From: Chrysemys picta bellii
Lineage: Eukaryota > Chordata > Testudines > Emydidae
Assembly: GCF_011386835.1 (NCBI RefSeq)
Contig: NC_088791.1
Location: 54,207,498-54,271,497 of the forward strand
Reading direction: 5' to 3'
Length of the DNA: 64,000 nt
Positions within the stretch are counted from its first letter, which is position 1. Every line of letters begins with the position of its first letter. The notes under the pieces are model-generated. The model did no database searches and had not been told where the DNA came from. It saw only the letters and a program-made list of their open reading frames with translations. Positions 12,573 through 23,968 of this stretch are shown piece after piece. A program made the position numbers and the translations under genes.

Positions 12573-13928
12573 AATTAGTTCATCTGTTATTGCAGAGTTA
12601 TGGTGCAGCAGATAATTATAAGTTCTTGCAGTAGCTATTCAGGTATTTATTTCACATAGTGAATTAAGTGTTATACTAAAGTGATATTTCAGGAGATACT
12701 GCAGGTGCTACTTCTGCTCTGAACTGAATAAATGTATGGTCTTGGTTTACTGGAAGTAATTTTTGTCCGTTTATGAATAGGTGTAAGATGTGAATTTCAG
12801 TTAGGAATCCTGTGTTGTCAGCTCTTTCTTATTCCTTTGTATACTTTTATGATGCAAACAAGGATCTGTAATAATAGCTTCTTGTGTTTTTTGGAGATAC
12901 TAAGATGTGGAAAGGACATAGAAGGGTAAAAATATTAGCCCAGTAAACAAAGAACAAACAAAGAAACAGCAAGAAGATATAGATGATACTTTTTAATCGA
13001 CTAAATTAAACTCAGATTGGCCAGCCATTAAGAACCACACTGACTTCTGCAGACAGTCCTAGAATCTATGAATCTATGACACTGGAAAATAAGAGATATA
13101 GTTTTAGGGTGTAATTGAAACCTTACAATGAAACTGCGTGAGAGAGTGAAACAAAGGGGAGTTGCTTTTTTATTCTGTTTGGTCTTTAATTATTTTGGTG
13201 GGTGGGGGCGGAAGGAGTGCTTAAATATATATTAAAGACTGGACCTCAGATCATGTTTTCCTGGGATTATGTGCAAAAGTGAGATGAACAGGACTTTGCT
13301 GCAGGGTTGGGTGTGGAATGCCAGTGTGCTACATGTGATCCTGTATTTTCAATAATGAGCTTTAAAAATATTAATATCTTTTCAGAGAAAATAATAATGT
13401 AAGTGTTCTGTGCCTTAAAGGATGGTAACATTTTCTAATCAGTTTCACTATTATTTTTCACTCTGAACAGATCACCGACAAACATATTCCTCATAAGTGT
13501 ATTGCTGGAATGAGGGATTTTCTCTTAGATTTAATTTGGAGAATTAATTTCACAAACTAAGAGAGAAAACTTAAAATGAAATTTTCACACACGTCTTTAA
13601 TATTAGCCAATTTAAAAAAATATTCATATCTGCAGCACATTTTGAATTAATTGCATTATTCTTCAAGATGTTGAAAGCAAATCCATAAATATTTGATCCT
13701 CTGAGTTAACAGAGTTACGAACATGGGAAAAGAATAAACTTGGCAGGATTTTAAAAAATGTGTGATAGCACCTGCGAATTGCACCATGAAGATCCTGTGG
13801 CCTGTTGGCAAAACAAATTTCAGACATATTTTCATTTACAATGTAATAATATTAATTTGGCAAGGATTGAGTACTCTCCTATTTGTGAATCTAATTTGTA
13901 GAGTATTAGTCTGTCTGGTTCCACATGA

Positions 13929-14001
13929 GGGGTGAAATCCTGGCCCCACTGAAGTCAATGGGAGTTTTTCTATTGACTTTACTTGAGCTAGGATTTCACC
14001 T
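13929..14001. repeat. 73-bp hairpin repeat
   Basis: The left arm ggtgaaatcctggccc, with actgaagtcaatggga, pairs with the right arm tctattgactttacttgagctaggatttcacc. It has the same core as the hairpin at 12508. Confidence 0.75.
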
Positions 14002-14867
14002 GTGGTACTTTGTTGGCCTTTGAGAAGTATTCTTGGTATTATATCTGAGAGAGAGAAAGTGCCTTTTTACTAGAAGTGGAAACCTCAGTGACAAATAATA
14101 CTACAATAGCAGAATATCTGCACAGAAAAACAATTTCATGCATTGATCTCTGAAGGAAAACCACTTAGTGAATGCATTGGTCTGGATTTCTATTTAGATG
14201 GATTTCAGGATGATATATGTTGTGAAAAAGAACCTATTTACTTAATAGCATTGAGCAAACAAGAATACTGAAACCAGTTTCTATTTATGAATAGCCCAAT
14301 TGAAGAACTATAAAGTAAATATATTTATTTAAAAGAAGTAAGCCAAAATATAGCTATTTAAGGATCCACAAGAAACTGGTCCCACTCATTGTAGTCAAAT
14401 GCCTTCTCCTCATCCAGGGAAAGCACCACATGTTGAAGGGAATGTCTTTTTGGCAGTGTTTATAAGGTAATTCCATAAAATCTATAATTCTTTCCAATGA
14501 ATCTTTCTTGAGTATGCAAAATATTGATTTCTACCCTTCACACCAGAACATTTTGGTAGTGGGTACACCAATATGTGGTTCTTGCTGTTTTTTTCAAGTA
14601 GTACAATCATTTTCATGCAATAGTGAGCTTTTGAAGTTTTGGGCCTCTGTTTCTCTTTTTTGTTTAGCCACCCACTTTATATTGTTCAAAAACAGAAAAA
14701 AAAACCCATCCACTTTCGACTGGGTCCAGATTTACTATAATTAACTAGCTGAATTTCTGTTTTTGACTAAGGTCTGAATTAACAGCCTGGATGCTGTAAC
14801 CTACAGTTTCAAAAGTGTCCACTTATTTTGGGTACCTCAATTTTAGGGTTACCAACTTGAAACATGA

Positions 14868-14962
14868 AGGGCCTGATTTTCTGAGGTGCTCAGCACTGCA
14901 GCTTCCACTGAAGTCAGTTGGAGTTATGGATGCTAAGTGCTTCAAAAATCAAGTCTCTAGGT
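14868..14962. repeat. 95-bp hairpin repeat
   Basis: The sequence gggcctgattttctgaggtgc on the left mirrors gctaagtgcttcaaaaatcaag on the right, with ccactgaagtcagttggag at the loop. It is a degenerate member of the gaagtcaatggg hairpin group. Confidence 0.65.
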
Positions 14963-16222
14963 ATTTTGAGGCTGGACACCAAAAATTGTGCTATCCAAAA
15001 TAAATTGGAAAATGTAGGTCTCCACCTCCTAAATCATAGAAATTAGAGAGAGAAAAGGATAATATCTCCCAAAGAGTCTCAAGGAGTGTGGAGGATTGTC
15101 CTACCTCATTCAGTTTTCCAGAACCAGAAAATAAAATTATATGGCTCTTGTTTTTTTCCCTTGACGTTAGTGTCTGCATACTGATTACTTGCTTTTCAAG
15201 AATGGATTAGAATTAAGACACATTAACTAGAATCTAAAAATAGTTAATTGCTTTTTTGGTGGGGGAGAGTTACTATTGATGGCTAAATTGTCAATAGAGT
15301 ATTTAAAATAAAAGTCTGAAATGTTAATTAAGATTATTTGAGAAATGCTCTTCTATAAATGTTAGGGTTTAGCACATCTGTAATCTGGCTTGCTTTCAGA
15401 GTAATTTACATTGCCCTGTCTTTTTCATATTTTATCAAGTAAAATTATTTATAAAGAAACCTGCATGAACTTAGAGTATGCATGTGTTGGTTCACTTAAC
15501 AGGTAAGATTCTGTTGTCTGCTGTGTTGTTTAAACATTCTTTTCCTATGTAAAACTGTTTTTACTCTTTTTATGTTTCTTCTTTTCTACTATCTCTGGTG
15601 ATGAAGGATACTCAGAAACCCTTTTTGCAACCTCCCCTGTCATACATACTGTCCATCTAACATTCTATAAGGGTATTGTGATCCTTTTTATCATTATAAA
15701 TTCAGTAGAGATAGTTGAAAAGCAAAATTCTATACAGGGCCTGCAGTGAGGAATTTTCAAAGTCTGTGAAATACCACATGGAATTAAGGAAATTGTGTAC
15801 ATGCATTACAATACATCCTCTCCTACAGTTCCCAGTACTGAGTGACCTGTAGAATGCTCTTCACTTTTCAGCTGTCTGCATTGTACTTCAAGAGATTTAA
15901 ACGATAGTATTTTCCAGGGCTTTGGCAATTTGGTATTTTAAAGTGTTTGGCAATTTTAGTGGTCTAGGCCATGCCAGTAGAGTTCATAGATTTAGTTCTC
16001 TTTCTAATTTAATAGTGTAGTGACTACCTGCTGTTCAACTACTGCATGTGCTAATGCTGTAATTTAGTCACTAATTTTCAATAATGGAAACAATGAGTAT
16101 GTATGAACCGTACATTCCATATATGTGGTCCAAATTAGCATAGTGGTTTCTTAAGATAGATTTTATTATATGCATGGAGCCACAATTTCATATTTTGCTT
16201 TGTTTTTCTATTGTGTATTCAG

Positions 16223-16348
16223 TGCGACCAGTTTATCCAAGGATCAGAAATTTTACTGCATCTGCTGCTGAGACCTATGCCAATATCAGTTGGGAGTATG
16301 AGGGACCAGATCATGTGAACTTTTATGTTGAATATGGTGTAGCAGGCA
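16223..16348 (+). CDS. NRCAM: NRCAM exon: first half of fibronectin-III repeat 5
   Basis: The acceptor is ttgtgtattcAG and the donor GTAAGA starts at 16349. The exon is 126 nt and phase 1 at both ends. It reads VRPVYPRIRNFTASAAETY, then NISWEYEGPDHVNFYVEY and GVAG, which is the A-to-C' strand half of an FN3 domain with the conserved W and Y. Two sequons, NFT and NIS, are visible. It matches the fifth FN3 repeat of NrCAM, which is present or absent depending on isoform. It must be spliced together with the 17922 exon to make a complete domain. Confidence 0.95.
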
Positions 16349-17921
16349 GTAAGAAGTCATTTCATTTAATTATTCTAAGTGCTGAGATATATTTTAAAAT
16401 ATTTGAATAACTGAATTTGGCATATATGGATCTAGCTTTATTGATAGTTTTTTAAATGTCTAGAAAAATATCTTTTAATTTGATCTAGCAAACTGAGTCA
16501 TATTAATATAGTAATAAAAATTCCTGCTCTTCAGGATACATGATGCTTAGAAAATAAGCCTTTGTTCCCTTGTGTTACTTTATCAACTCTTGTGAACAAG
16601 AACCATTACTACCTTTAACTGCCTGAAGCTGTTTATCATGCAGTGATTACAATCCTGCTGTGAAAATAAAAAATAAATTGTGGTGGTTCTATTAAATGTC
16701 CTAAGAAAATTACAGTGACAAAAATACATATATCAAAATAAAAAAGAATCAAACAAAAGCAAATCTTGTTAAGTTATCCCTTAAAATAGCAGCAGCCAAA
16801 TAGCATATTAGGAACAGCAAACGTCTACCCACATATTAGCATGTAGTTAATATCAAAAATAAAGCTCTAATCCTCTGTAAGAGCAGTTTGATTTAGTTCT
16901 CTTTATGCATTAACATTAAGATGCTGAGTTGATAAAATGGAGATACTTCCAGTACACTGTCCTTATTAAATGGTGAATAAATGCCAAAGACAGTGTACAG
17001 TAGAACCTCAGAGATACAAACACCAGAGTTATGAACTGACCAGTCAACCACACAGCTCATCGAGAACCAGAGGTACGCAATCAGGCAGCAGCAGAGACAA
17101 AACAAAAACAAAAAACAAATACAGTACAGTACTCTGTTAAATTTAAACTACTAAAAAAAAGAGATTGTTTAAAAAAAGATTTGTGAGGTTAAGGAAACTG
17201 TTTCTGTGCTTGTTTCATTTAAATTAAGATGGTTAAAAGCAGCATTTTTCTTCTGCATAGTAAAGTTTCAAGGCTATATTAAGTCAATGTTCAGTTGTAA
17301 ACTTTTGAAAGAACAACCATAACATTTTGTTCAGAGTTATGAACATTTCAGAGTAACGAACAACCTCCATCCCCAAGGTGTTTGTAACTCTGAGGTTCGA
17401 CTATAATTGTAAGTCTTCTTATGAAAAGGTATAAGTTTTGTTCTGAACTTTGCACAGAATCACTTGAGATGATTTTAGAAAAAAACATTCAGAACAATCA
17501 GGAACTATTTCCACATCATCTTCAGCATTTAAAGAGAATTTCTCAACAAAAGTAAATCCTGATTAAAAGTGCAAGCAGTATTATCAAATTCAGTAAATAC
17601 ATATTTTCTTTATATAATTTATAATTGAAAATTCAAACACATTTCTTTAAATAGATGCAAAATAATTATCTGTAATGCAGTGGAACAAAAGTACAAAATA
17701 AGCATTATTATTTAGATAGTTGTTTTTCTTGATATTGCATGCAGTATAGTACTGACAATCATTATTTTGCCTAAAATTATATTCTTTTTGGAGAAAGCAG
17801 TTATTTGTTCAGTAAATCCAAGTTTAGCCAACTGACTATAGGAAGTGTTCTGACTATAACTTAGAGTAGCAGATAGTAACTTAAAATATTCCAACTTGTT
17901 GTTTTCCTAAAATTTTTATAG
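16349..17921 (+). other. NRCAM: NRCAM intron, 1.6 kb
   Basis: This short intron splits the FN3-5 domain. Apart from the mariner-type MITE at 16998-17403, it is AT-rich sequence without recognisable features. Confidence 0.9.
16998..17403. mobile_element. 406-bp Tc1/mariner-type MITE
   Basis: The left end cagtagaacctcagagatac and the reverse complement of the right end (tagtcgaacctcagagttac) form terminal inverted repeats. The target site is TA on each side (16996-16997 and 17404-17405), as expected for Tc1/mariner. A second internal inverted pair (gagttatgaac against gttcagagttatgaac and gagtaacgaac) lies near the right end. No transposase is encoded. Confidence 0.88.
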
Positions 17922-18074
17922 GCAAAGAAGATTGGAAAAAAGAAATTGTAAATGGTTCTCGGAGCTTCTTTGTGTTAAAGGGTTTAACACCAGGAACGTC
18001 ATATAAAGTCCGGGTTGGTGCTGAGGGTCTGTCTGGTTTTGTGAGTTCAGAGGATGTGTTTGAGACAGGTCCAG
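17922..18074 (+). CDS. NRCAM: NRCAM exon: second half of fibronectin-III repeat 5
   Basis: The acceptor is tttttatAG and the donor GTGAGG begins at 18075. The exon is 153 nt and phase 1 at both ends. It reads KEDWKKEIVNGSRSFF, then LKGLTPGTSYKVRVGAEG and SSEDVFETGP. The L-x-P-G-T-x-Y-K-V-R-V pattern is the canonical F-strand signature of FN3 domains, and NGS is a glycosylation sequon. This is the last ectodomain exon before the membrane. With 16223-16348 it forms the optional fifth FN3. Confidence 0.96.
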
Positions 18075-21000
18075 GTGAGGCACACCATACCAATTCTGTC
18101 TCACATTCAGAATTGTGATATGCCAAGTGCTGAAACATTGAATTGCTGCTAGTGGGGAGATATTGTAGCTAAAACATATTGACATCGTTTTCTTCAGTAG
18201 TGCTAAACTACTTTGTAAACTTCTAGACATGCCAGCCTATCTACTTTGTAGACTATGAATGTTTTCCTCCTTTCAGTTCACTTTGTTTCCCTGCCATTTA
18301 TGTTATGGGAAAGAACACTTACTGTTCACATTCATTCTGAATTCTATGCACTTAAGCTGAAATTGTTTCTAATTCATCTTTGAATTGAATTAGAACCTAT
18401 TGTGCAATATTTAAATAACATGGTGTACTGTAACACAGCAGAATATCTATTTTTAAAACTAAAAATCTCAATATCAGCAGTTTAGTTTCCAGAAGCATGA
18501 TGTAAAGTTGTTATGAGTTATCAGGAGTCTAGGTATCTGATTTAAGTAAATATTTCATGTAATCCTTGAATATATCATATGCCAGTAGGATGAATGATAA
18601 ATAAGAAGATCTCTAGTAATAAATGTTTCTTTTTCCATCAAATATTGGCTTCCAGATGATGTTTATATCACTTAAACTACAAAATACCATAATTAATAAG
18701 ACAGCTTTAAGTATTTGAAGTGTTCCATACATATTTTCCATAGAAAAATAATAGATTTTAGTGCAAGAAAGTTTGCAGCAGTTGTGTCTTTATATGAGAA
18801 TAAATGATGGCTGTTCATTTAACTCAGAGAAAGGTTTTTATTGGAAATGTATTGATGTCATGATGAATATGGTGTTGCAATATCAGCATGTTCTTGATAA
18901 AATGTTATTGTTTGGTCTGTGTTTGCTAGGCACTCTTGCTCATTCCAAGCAATGTGGGCTATGGACAATTATCTAGTAGATCGTACTTTGGTCTCACCTA
19001 CTACACAAACATTATGATTTAAGAAAATAGATTGCTAATATGTAAAATAGTTTGAGCAATATGAAATAATGATCCCACAGATAACAAAGCAAGTGATTAA
19101 CATGCCAGTTTGAAAGAGCGTTCACTTTCTAAAATCATAATGTTTTTCTTTTGTTTCATGTTTATAGTACATTAATGCTCATAGTGTTACAATGTTGCTA
19201 TAGGAAAGCTTTTGAAACATAATGCTAAATAGCAGTGCCCCACAAACATTTGCAGTTTCAGTAAAAAGGTTTTTATTAGTAACCTTTTAGCCAGAAGAGG
19301 CTAGTGATACCAGAAAACGGGTATGCAAAATTATATATGTAGGTGTGTTCAGAACCAGTAAGCACCAGAGCGCAAAGATTGTATTGTAACTCACTCAAAG
19401 CGGCGGGGGAGGGGAAGTCCAAAACCTTCCCAGTTAACATTCCGCTTAACAATAAAACTTCAGTAGATCAAAAAGTCAAGACTCCTGTATGTATCTGTCA
19501 GTAAGTTAAACACCTTGGCTCCATTCCTTGAGTCTTTCAAGGCTGGAAACACTGTCTTCCTGGCAAAGTTCAATATAAAGCATTGCTTTTGAGTCCCCCA
19601 TCAGATGAGTTGTACAGCAAAATTCTTTCTAAAAGAATCTAGCTATGTCACTTTCTGAAATCTGGGCTAATGCTGCTAGACGTTGGGGAGGGGGACAAAA
19701 GAGCAAGATACCCTTTTAGAGTACTCCTTGGCAAGGAAGGAAAACCCTAGACTGGGTATGTGAGGCCTCTACCAGAAAATATCTGTTTGTTCTAGCAAGC
19801 ATTCCTATAGAGCATCTTCATAATGTGTGATTTTTCTCTTCTTGAGTATGTCCAGTATAGTGGGTTATGTTTTTTTTCTCACATATTAGCAGCTTCTGTG
19901 TTCATCAGGAGTAAATATCTTTCTGCCAGAAGCAGATAATTAGTTTAGAGTAAACAGAAAATTTTATTCCATTTTTTAAAGTTATACTGGGCTTTAGAAA
20001 CCCCTCCCTATTGGATATACAATAAGTCAAAGAATACAAGAAGCTGCATAAGTAAGTTTTCATCTGTACTCTTATCATCTCTCTTGCATGTTTTTATGCA
20101 TGGATTGTTTTGTTTGATACTATTTTCTTACTACATTTGAATGTTAAATGTGCTTGTGTGTTTTGCTATAATATTTGCTACTAAAATTTTAATGCCTCAT
20201 TATATATGCATGTTTACAAAAAGCAAAATCGCTCTAACGTAAATGTAGACAAGAAAAGAAAACTACTGGTATAGGTTAATTTATAATTCAGAGCGAGATC
20301 ACCTTTCTGCTTCTATTTGTTTTTTCTTGTAAATATTATCCTGACATTTCTATATATTTAAGTTTTAGGTTTTTAACCTCCACTTTATATAAAAAAAGAG
20401 AGAAAATGGGTTTGTTTTATTTTGTCATGTGTATTAGTGGAAGTGTTGGGATCAATTCTGTAAGAAATGTTATTCAGCTTCTAAAAATCAGAATACAGAT
20501 GCCCCACCAAAGGCTGTGAAAGCTGCAAAAATCAATCCCACACCAACCAGGCTCATCCAATGATCAAGAAATCAAGTGAAGGGCAAATCATACCCTCCCC
20601 CAGTAAAACCATTAGGAGGGTACTAAGAAACAGGCAAACTCATCCCCAGAACTTCTGATGGGAATAGGATTTGCACTCTCGGTGGAATGAGCAGCAGGTC
20701 CTGCCTCCAAACTTCAGATACCCTAAGTTTGCCTACAGATCCTGGGGAATCCAGGATCTGGAGAGGGCGACTATGCCATGGAGGTGGCTGATCCCCTTTC
20801 ATACAGAGGCAGAGCAAGGGAGATTCATGTGTGGATCTTAAGACATAAACTACTTTTATGTAGAGTTTCTACTGAGATTGGATGTGAGATGCCACTGATC
20901 TCAATAGAAATTTTGGGTAACCTCCCTGACACATGAGCTCACGTGATATGGAGCAGAGGAATCTAGAAATTCTGGACAAAAATCTCCCATCATCTGTGCA

Positions 21001-22133
21001 GAGAGGGGAATTTGTGCCTGGGCTTTCCCCATCCTTGTGGATTTGTTGTCTCTACCAACCCCTACAGACCCAAATCTCCTGGACTGCTCTTCACAGTCCA
21101 GGGGTTCTCTGAGTGAGGAGCGGCAGGGAGCAGACAGGCTGGTGGCAGGTGGATGCACCCCTCCTTTTCTTCTCTCAACTGACTTCTCCTCTACAGGGTT
21201 CCCTCTCCCTTTAAGGGGAGTCCTCGGGGCAGCTGGCTCCACAATTTTCACTTGTGAGAGTGGGAAAACACTGCGTTCACTAGGAAAACTCGTCCTGTGT
21301 AACAGAGGATAGGAAGCAGTGGGCACAGCACCCAAACCACACAGATTTCTGGGATGCACTGGAAATGAAAGCTCCAATCCTGCACAAAGGCCCTCAGTGT
21401 CTGCTCTATAATTGATGTCTCTTCTGAATGTCACTTTTCAAAGTCATGGCAGACAGTCAGAGGAAACTCACTCAGAGAGAGACCCTGCGAGGGGCTGCCC
21501 AGTCACATGCCACTTAGTCCTTCAGAAGCTAAAAAGGGTTGTTAAATCATAGCAATTGAGATGGACTGTCTGATAATATTTAGCTTTGAAGAGAGCAGAA
21601 TCCGCTTTACATGGTGCTCAAATGCTGATTTTTTTGTTCTAATTGAATGATGGGGTCTTGAATGACCTACCTTCTCCCTTGTTTCAGTGAAATTGGCCTC
21701 CGCTAGCCAAAGAGTATTTGCTTTTTTTAGAATGTAACCCAGATGTTTTATAAATTATAAAACACAATTCCTTTTTTTACTTGTATCAATGTAAGTTTCA
21801 GAACAATTTTAACATTTGTAAAAAGTGTAAATGTGTAGGACATGTACATGTTTTACAGTTAATTGTTAAACTTAAATGATAAATTAAATTAGTAAAATAC
21901 AGGAATATTAGACATATTCAAGAGTCAGTTCTAAGCTTTTTTACTCGTAAACCTACACTTTTTAATTTAAACATCTACAAACTACAGTGCTGCTATATCC
22001 CTCATGATTGCTAATTGCCACTTGTTATTATTGCTGCATTAATAAATTATACATTATTTATGCAAATAATAATATAATACACATTTAAATGTGTATCAGA
22101 TAATCTAATATTTTTTTCCCTTTCATTCTTCAG
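18075..22133 (+). other. NRCAM: NRCAM intron, 4.1 kb
   Basis: This intron lies between FN3-5 and the transmembrane exon. It is mostly unique AT-rich DNA. A GC-richer block at 20440-21540 is noted separately. No exon was found in it. Confidence 0.85.
20440..21540. repeat. GC-richer intronic block, probably an unclassified transposon remnant
   Basis: This block contrasts with the AT-rich intron around it. It contains ctccctttaaggggag, ctctcctctacaggg and an open frame of 177 codons on the - strand (20901-21434). That frame has no recognisable domain, no coding-like residue pattern and no splice partner. I read it as repeat-derived non-coding DNA, possibly a decayed LTR or untranslated region of a larger element. 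No terminal repeats were found. Confidence 0.4.
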
Positions 22134-22265
22134 CAATGGCAAGCCGGCAGGTTGACATTGCTACTCAAGGATGGTTCATTGGTCTTATGTGTGCTGTTGC
22201 TCTTCTTATCTTGATTTTGCTGATTGTTTGCTTCATAAGGAGGAATAAGGGTGGCAAATATCCAG
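22134..22265 (+). CDS. NRCAM: NRCAM exon: transmembrane segment
   Basis: The acceptor is cattcttcAG and the donor GTAGGA begins at 22266. The exon is 132 nt and phase 1 at both ends. It encodes [14 protein letters not shown], a hydrophobic helix ([19 protein letters not shown]) and the stop-transfer basic stretch [11 protein letters not shown]. This is the single membrane span of NrCAM, with the ectodomain stalk before it. It is strongly conserved and sets the reading frame for the cytoplasmic exons. Confidence 0.98.
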
Positions 22266-22934
22266 GTAGGATATACATCAATGTAAACTAAAATAATAAC
22301 ATGCAGGGGAAGTCACACCTGTTTATCAGCTAGTCATAGTGGACATTGACTGCATAACATCATGTGCTAATAGCCAGTTAGAAAGCTTTCTTTGTGCCAA
22401 TTGTTCTAAAGCTATTTCAGAATAAGTTGTACTCAATGCATTACTTAGCCACAGATGTGTCTGGATAGTCACTATGGCGTAGTTTTGTAAATATAATTCC
22501 ATAAATAAACTGAGATATACATAGCACACAATTACTAACTATATTGGTTGTTTTGATTTTAGCATGTCATGTTGAGCTGGCTTGTGGTAAAAAGAATCAG
22601 TTATTTCAATATGTAACTATAAGAGCCGGAAGTCACTACTCAAGAAGACATGCATTATCATAATTTTACCATCTGAAAATACTACCAAAGATGATTCACA
22701 TCATCTTGTATAATAGAATATAAACTAAATATGTACCAACTATGAAAATTGTTACTTGCGTAAAAATTTGATACTATAAACCATATACCCATAACTACTA
22801 TATCAGAATAACATATCAGAATAATAACTAGCAAAACAGTAATGAAAAGACACAAACATTATTTTTTAAAAAAACTTGTAAGATTCATAATATAATTTCC
22901 CATGGTTTATTGGCATATGTACTATATAGAGAAT

Positions 22935-23627
22935 AAGACAGAGAATATATTATTGCCCTTATATAAATCGATGGTACGCCCACATCTCGAATACTGCGTA
23001 CAGATGTGGTCTCCTCAGAAAAGATATACTGGCACTAGAAAAGGTTCGGAAAAGGGCAACTAAAATGATTAGGGGTTTGGAACGGGTCCCATATGAGGAG
23101 AGATAAAAGAGGCTAGGACTCTTCAGCTTGGAAAAGAGGAGACTAAGCGGGGGTCTGATAGAGATATATAAAATCATGAGTGATGTGGAGAAAGTGGATA
23201 AGGAAAAGTTATTTACTTATTCCCATAATACAAGAACTAGGGATCACCAAATGAAATTAATAGGCAGCAGGTTTAAAACAAATACAAGGAAGTTCTTCTT
23301 CACGCAGCACACAGTCAACTTGTGGAACTCCTTACCTGAGGAGGTTGTGAAGGCTAGCACTATAACAGCATTTAAAAGAGAACTGGATAAATTCATGGTG
23401 GTTAAGTCCATTAATGGCTATTAGCCAGGATGGCTAAGGAATGGTGTCCCTAGCGTCTGTTTGTCAGAGAATGGAGATGGATGGCAGGAGAGAGATCACT
23501 TGATCATTGCCTGTTAGGTCCACTCCCTCAGGGGCACCTGGCATTGGCCACTGTCAGTAGACAGGATACAGGGCTAGATGGACCTTTGGTCTGACCCGGT
23601 ACGTCCGTTCTTATGTTCTTATGTTCT
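22935..23627 (+). repeat. CR1 LINE 3' end with ATGTTCTT-type tail
   Basis: With frameshifts the sequence reads LPLYKSMVRPHLEYCVQMW and then EKRRLSGGLIEIYKIM. Next come SRFKTNTRKFFFTQHTVN and LWNSLPEEVVKASTITAF, the C-terminal region of a CR1 ORF2. After the stop comes a 3' untranslated region (gcacctggcattggccactg, tagatggacctttggtctga) and a terminal repeat of the octamer ttcttatg at 23608-23627. This differs from the TCATAGAA-type tail of the CR1 at 53.5 kb, so two CR1 subfamilies are present. It is heavily 5' truncated. Confidence 0.92.
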
Positions 23628-23770
23628 AAAGTGTCCCTTTTAAATCATGTTCAAAAATGGCTGCAACAAAGGACTTTCACTACTGCCAAATGATGTACAG
23701 TATCTTGTCCTTCAGTAAAGATATTTTTAAACTACCACATATGTATTTTATTTAGAAGTAACAATCTAAG

Positions 23771-23837
23771 GCCCCAGATCCTGCCAAATCCATATTACTC
23801 ATATCCACATAGGTCATTTTGCAGGATCAGGGCCTTA
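23771..23837. repeat. 67-bp hairpin repeat
   Basis: Arms taaggccccagatcctgc and gcaggatcagggcctta are inverted copies differing by a one-base indel. It is a compact MITE-like hairpin only about 50 bases upstream of the next NRCAM acceptor. Confidence 0.85.
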
Positions 23838-23889
23838 AATATTTAGTCCTAAAATTTAATGATAAAAATCCCAATTTCAAATATTGTAG

Positions 23890-23968
23890 TGAAGGAAAAG
23901 GAAGATGCACATGCTGATCCAGAAATACAGCCTATGAAAGAAGATGATGGAACATTTGGTGAATACAG
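23890..23968 (+). CDS. NRCAM: NRCAM exon: juxtamembrane cytoplasmic segment
   Basis: The acceptor is atattgtAG and the donor GTAAGC begins at 23969. The 79-nt exon enters in phase 1 and leaves in phase 2. It encodes VKEKEDAHADPEIQPMK, then EDDGTFGEY, the conserved membrane-proximal cytoplasmic region of L1-family proteins. The final Y is the tyrosine that becomes YRSL when the 12-nt microexon at 38770 is included, or YSDA when it is skipped. Both joins keep the frame. Confidence 0.97.

Larger units (their letters stand above)
2557..16222 (+). other. NRCAM: NRCAM intron, 13.7 kb
   Basis: This is a long AT-rich intron between the linker exon and the first FN3-5 exon. No additional exon with both splice sites and an NrCAM-like peptide was found. 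Transposon-derived pieces inside it are listed separately. The remaining stretches (about 4.6-7.0, 9.0-10.8, 11.5-12.5 and 15.0-16.2 kb) show no recognisable gene or repeat. Confidence 0.85.
22266..23889 (+). other. NRCAM: NRCAM intron, 1.6 kb
   Basis: This intron separates the membrane exon from the juxtamembrane cytoplasmic exon. It contains a CR1 3' fragment and a short hairpin, both listed separately. Confidence 0.9.

Noticed and set aside
13045..13080. CR1 tail at ctagaatctatgaatctatgac
   Set aside because: Only two imperfect octamers and no CR1 3' untranslated sequence before them.
20901..21434. 177-codon open frame on the - strand inside an NRCAM intron
   Set aside because: It has no recognisable domain, no plausible splice partners, and its composition follows the surrounding GC-rich repeat-like block.
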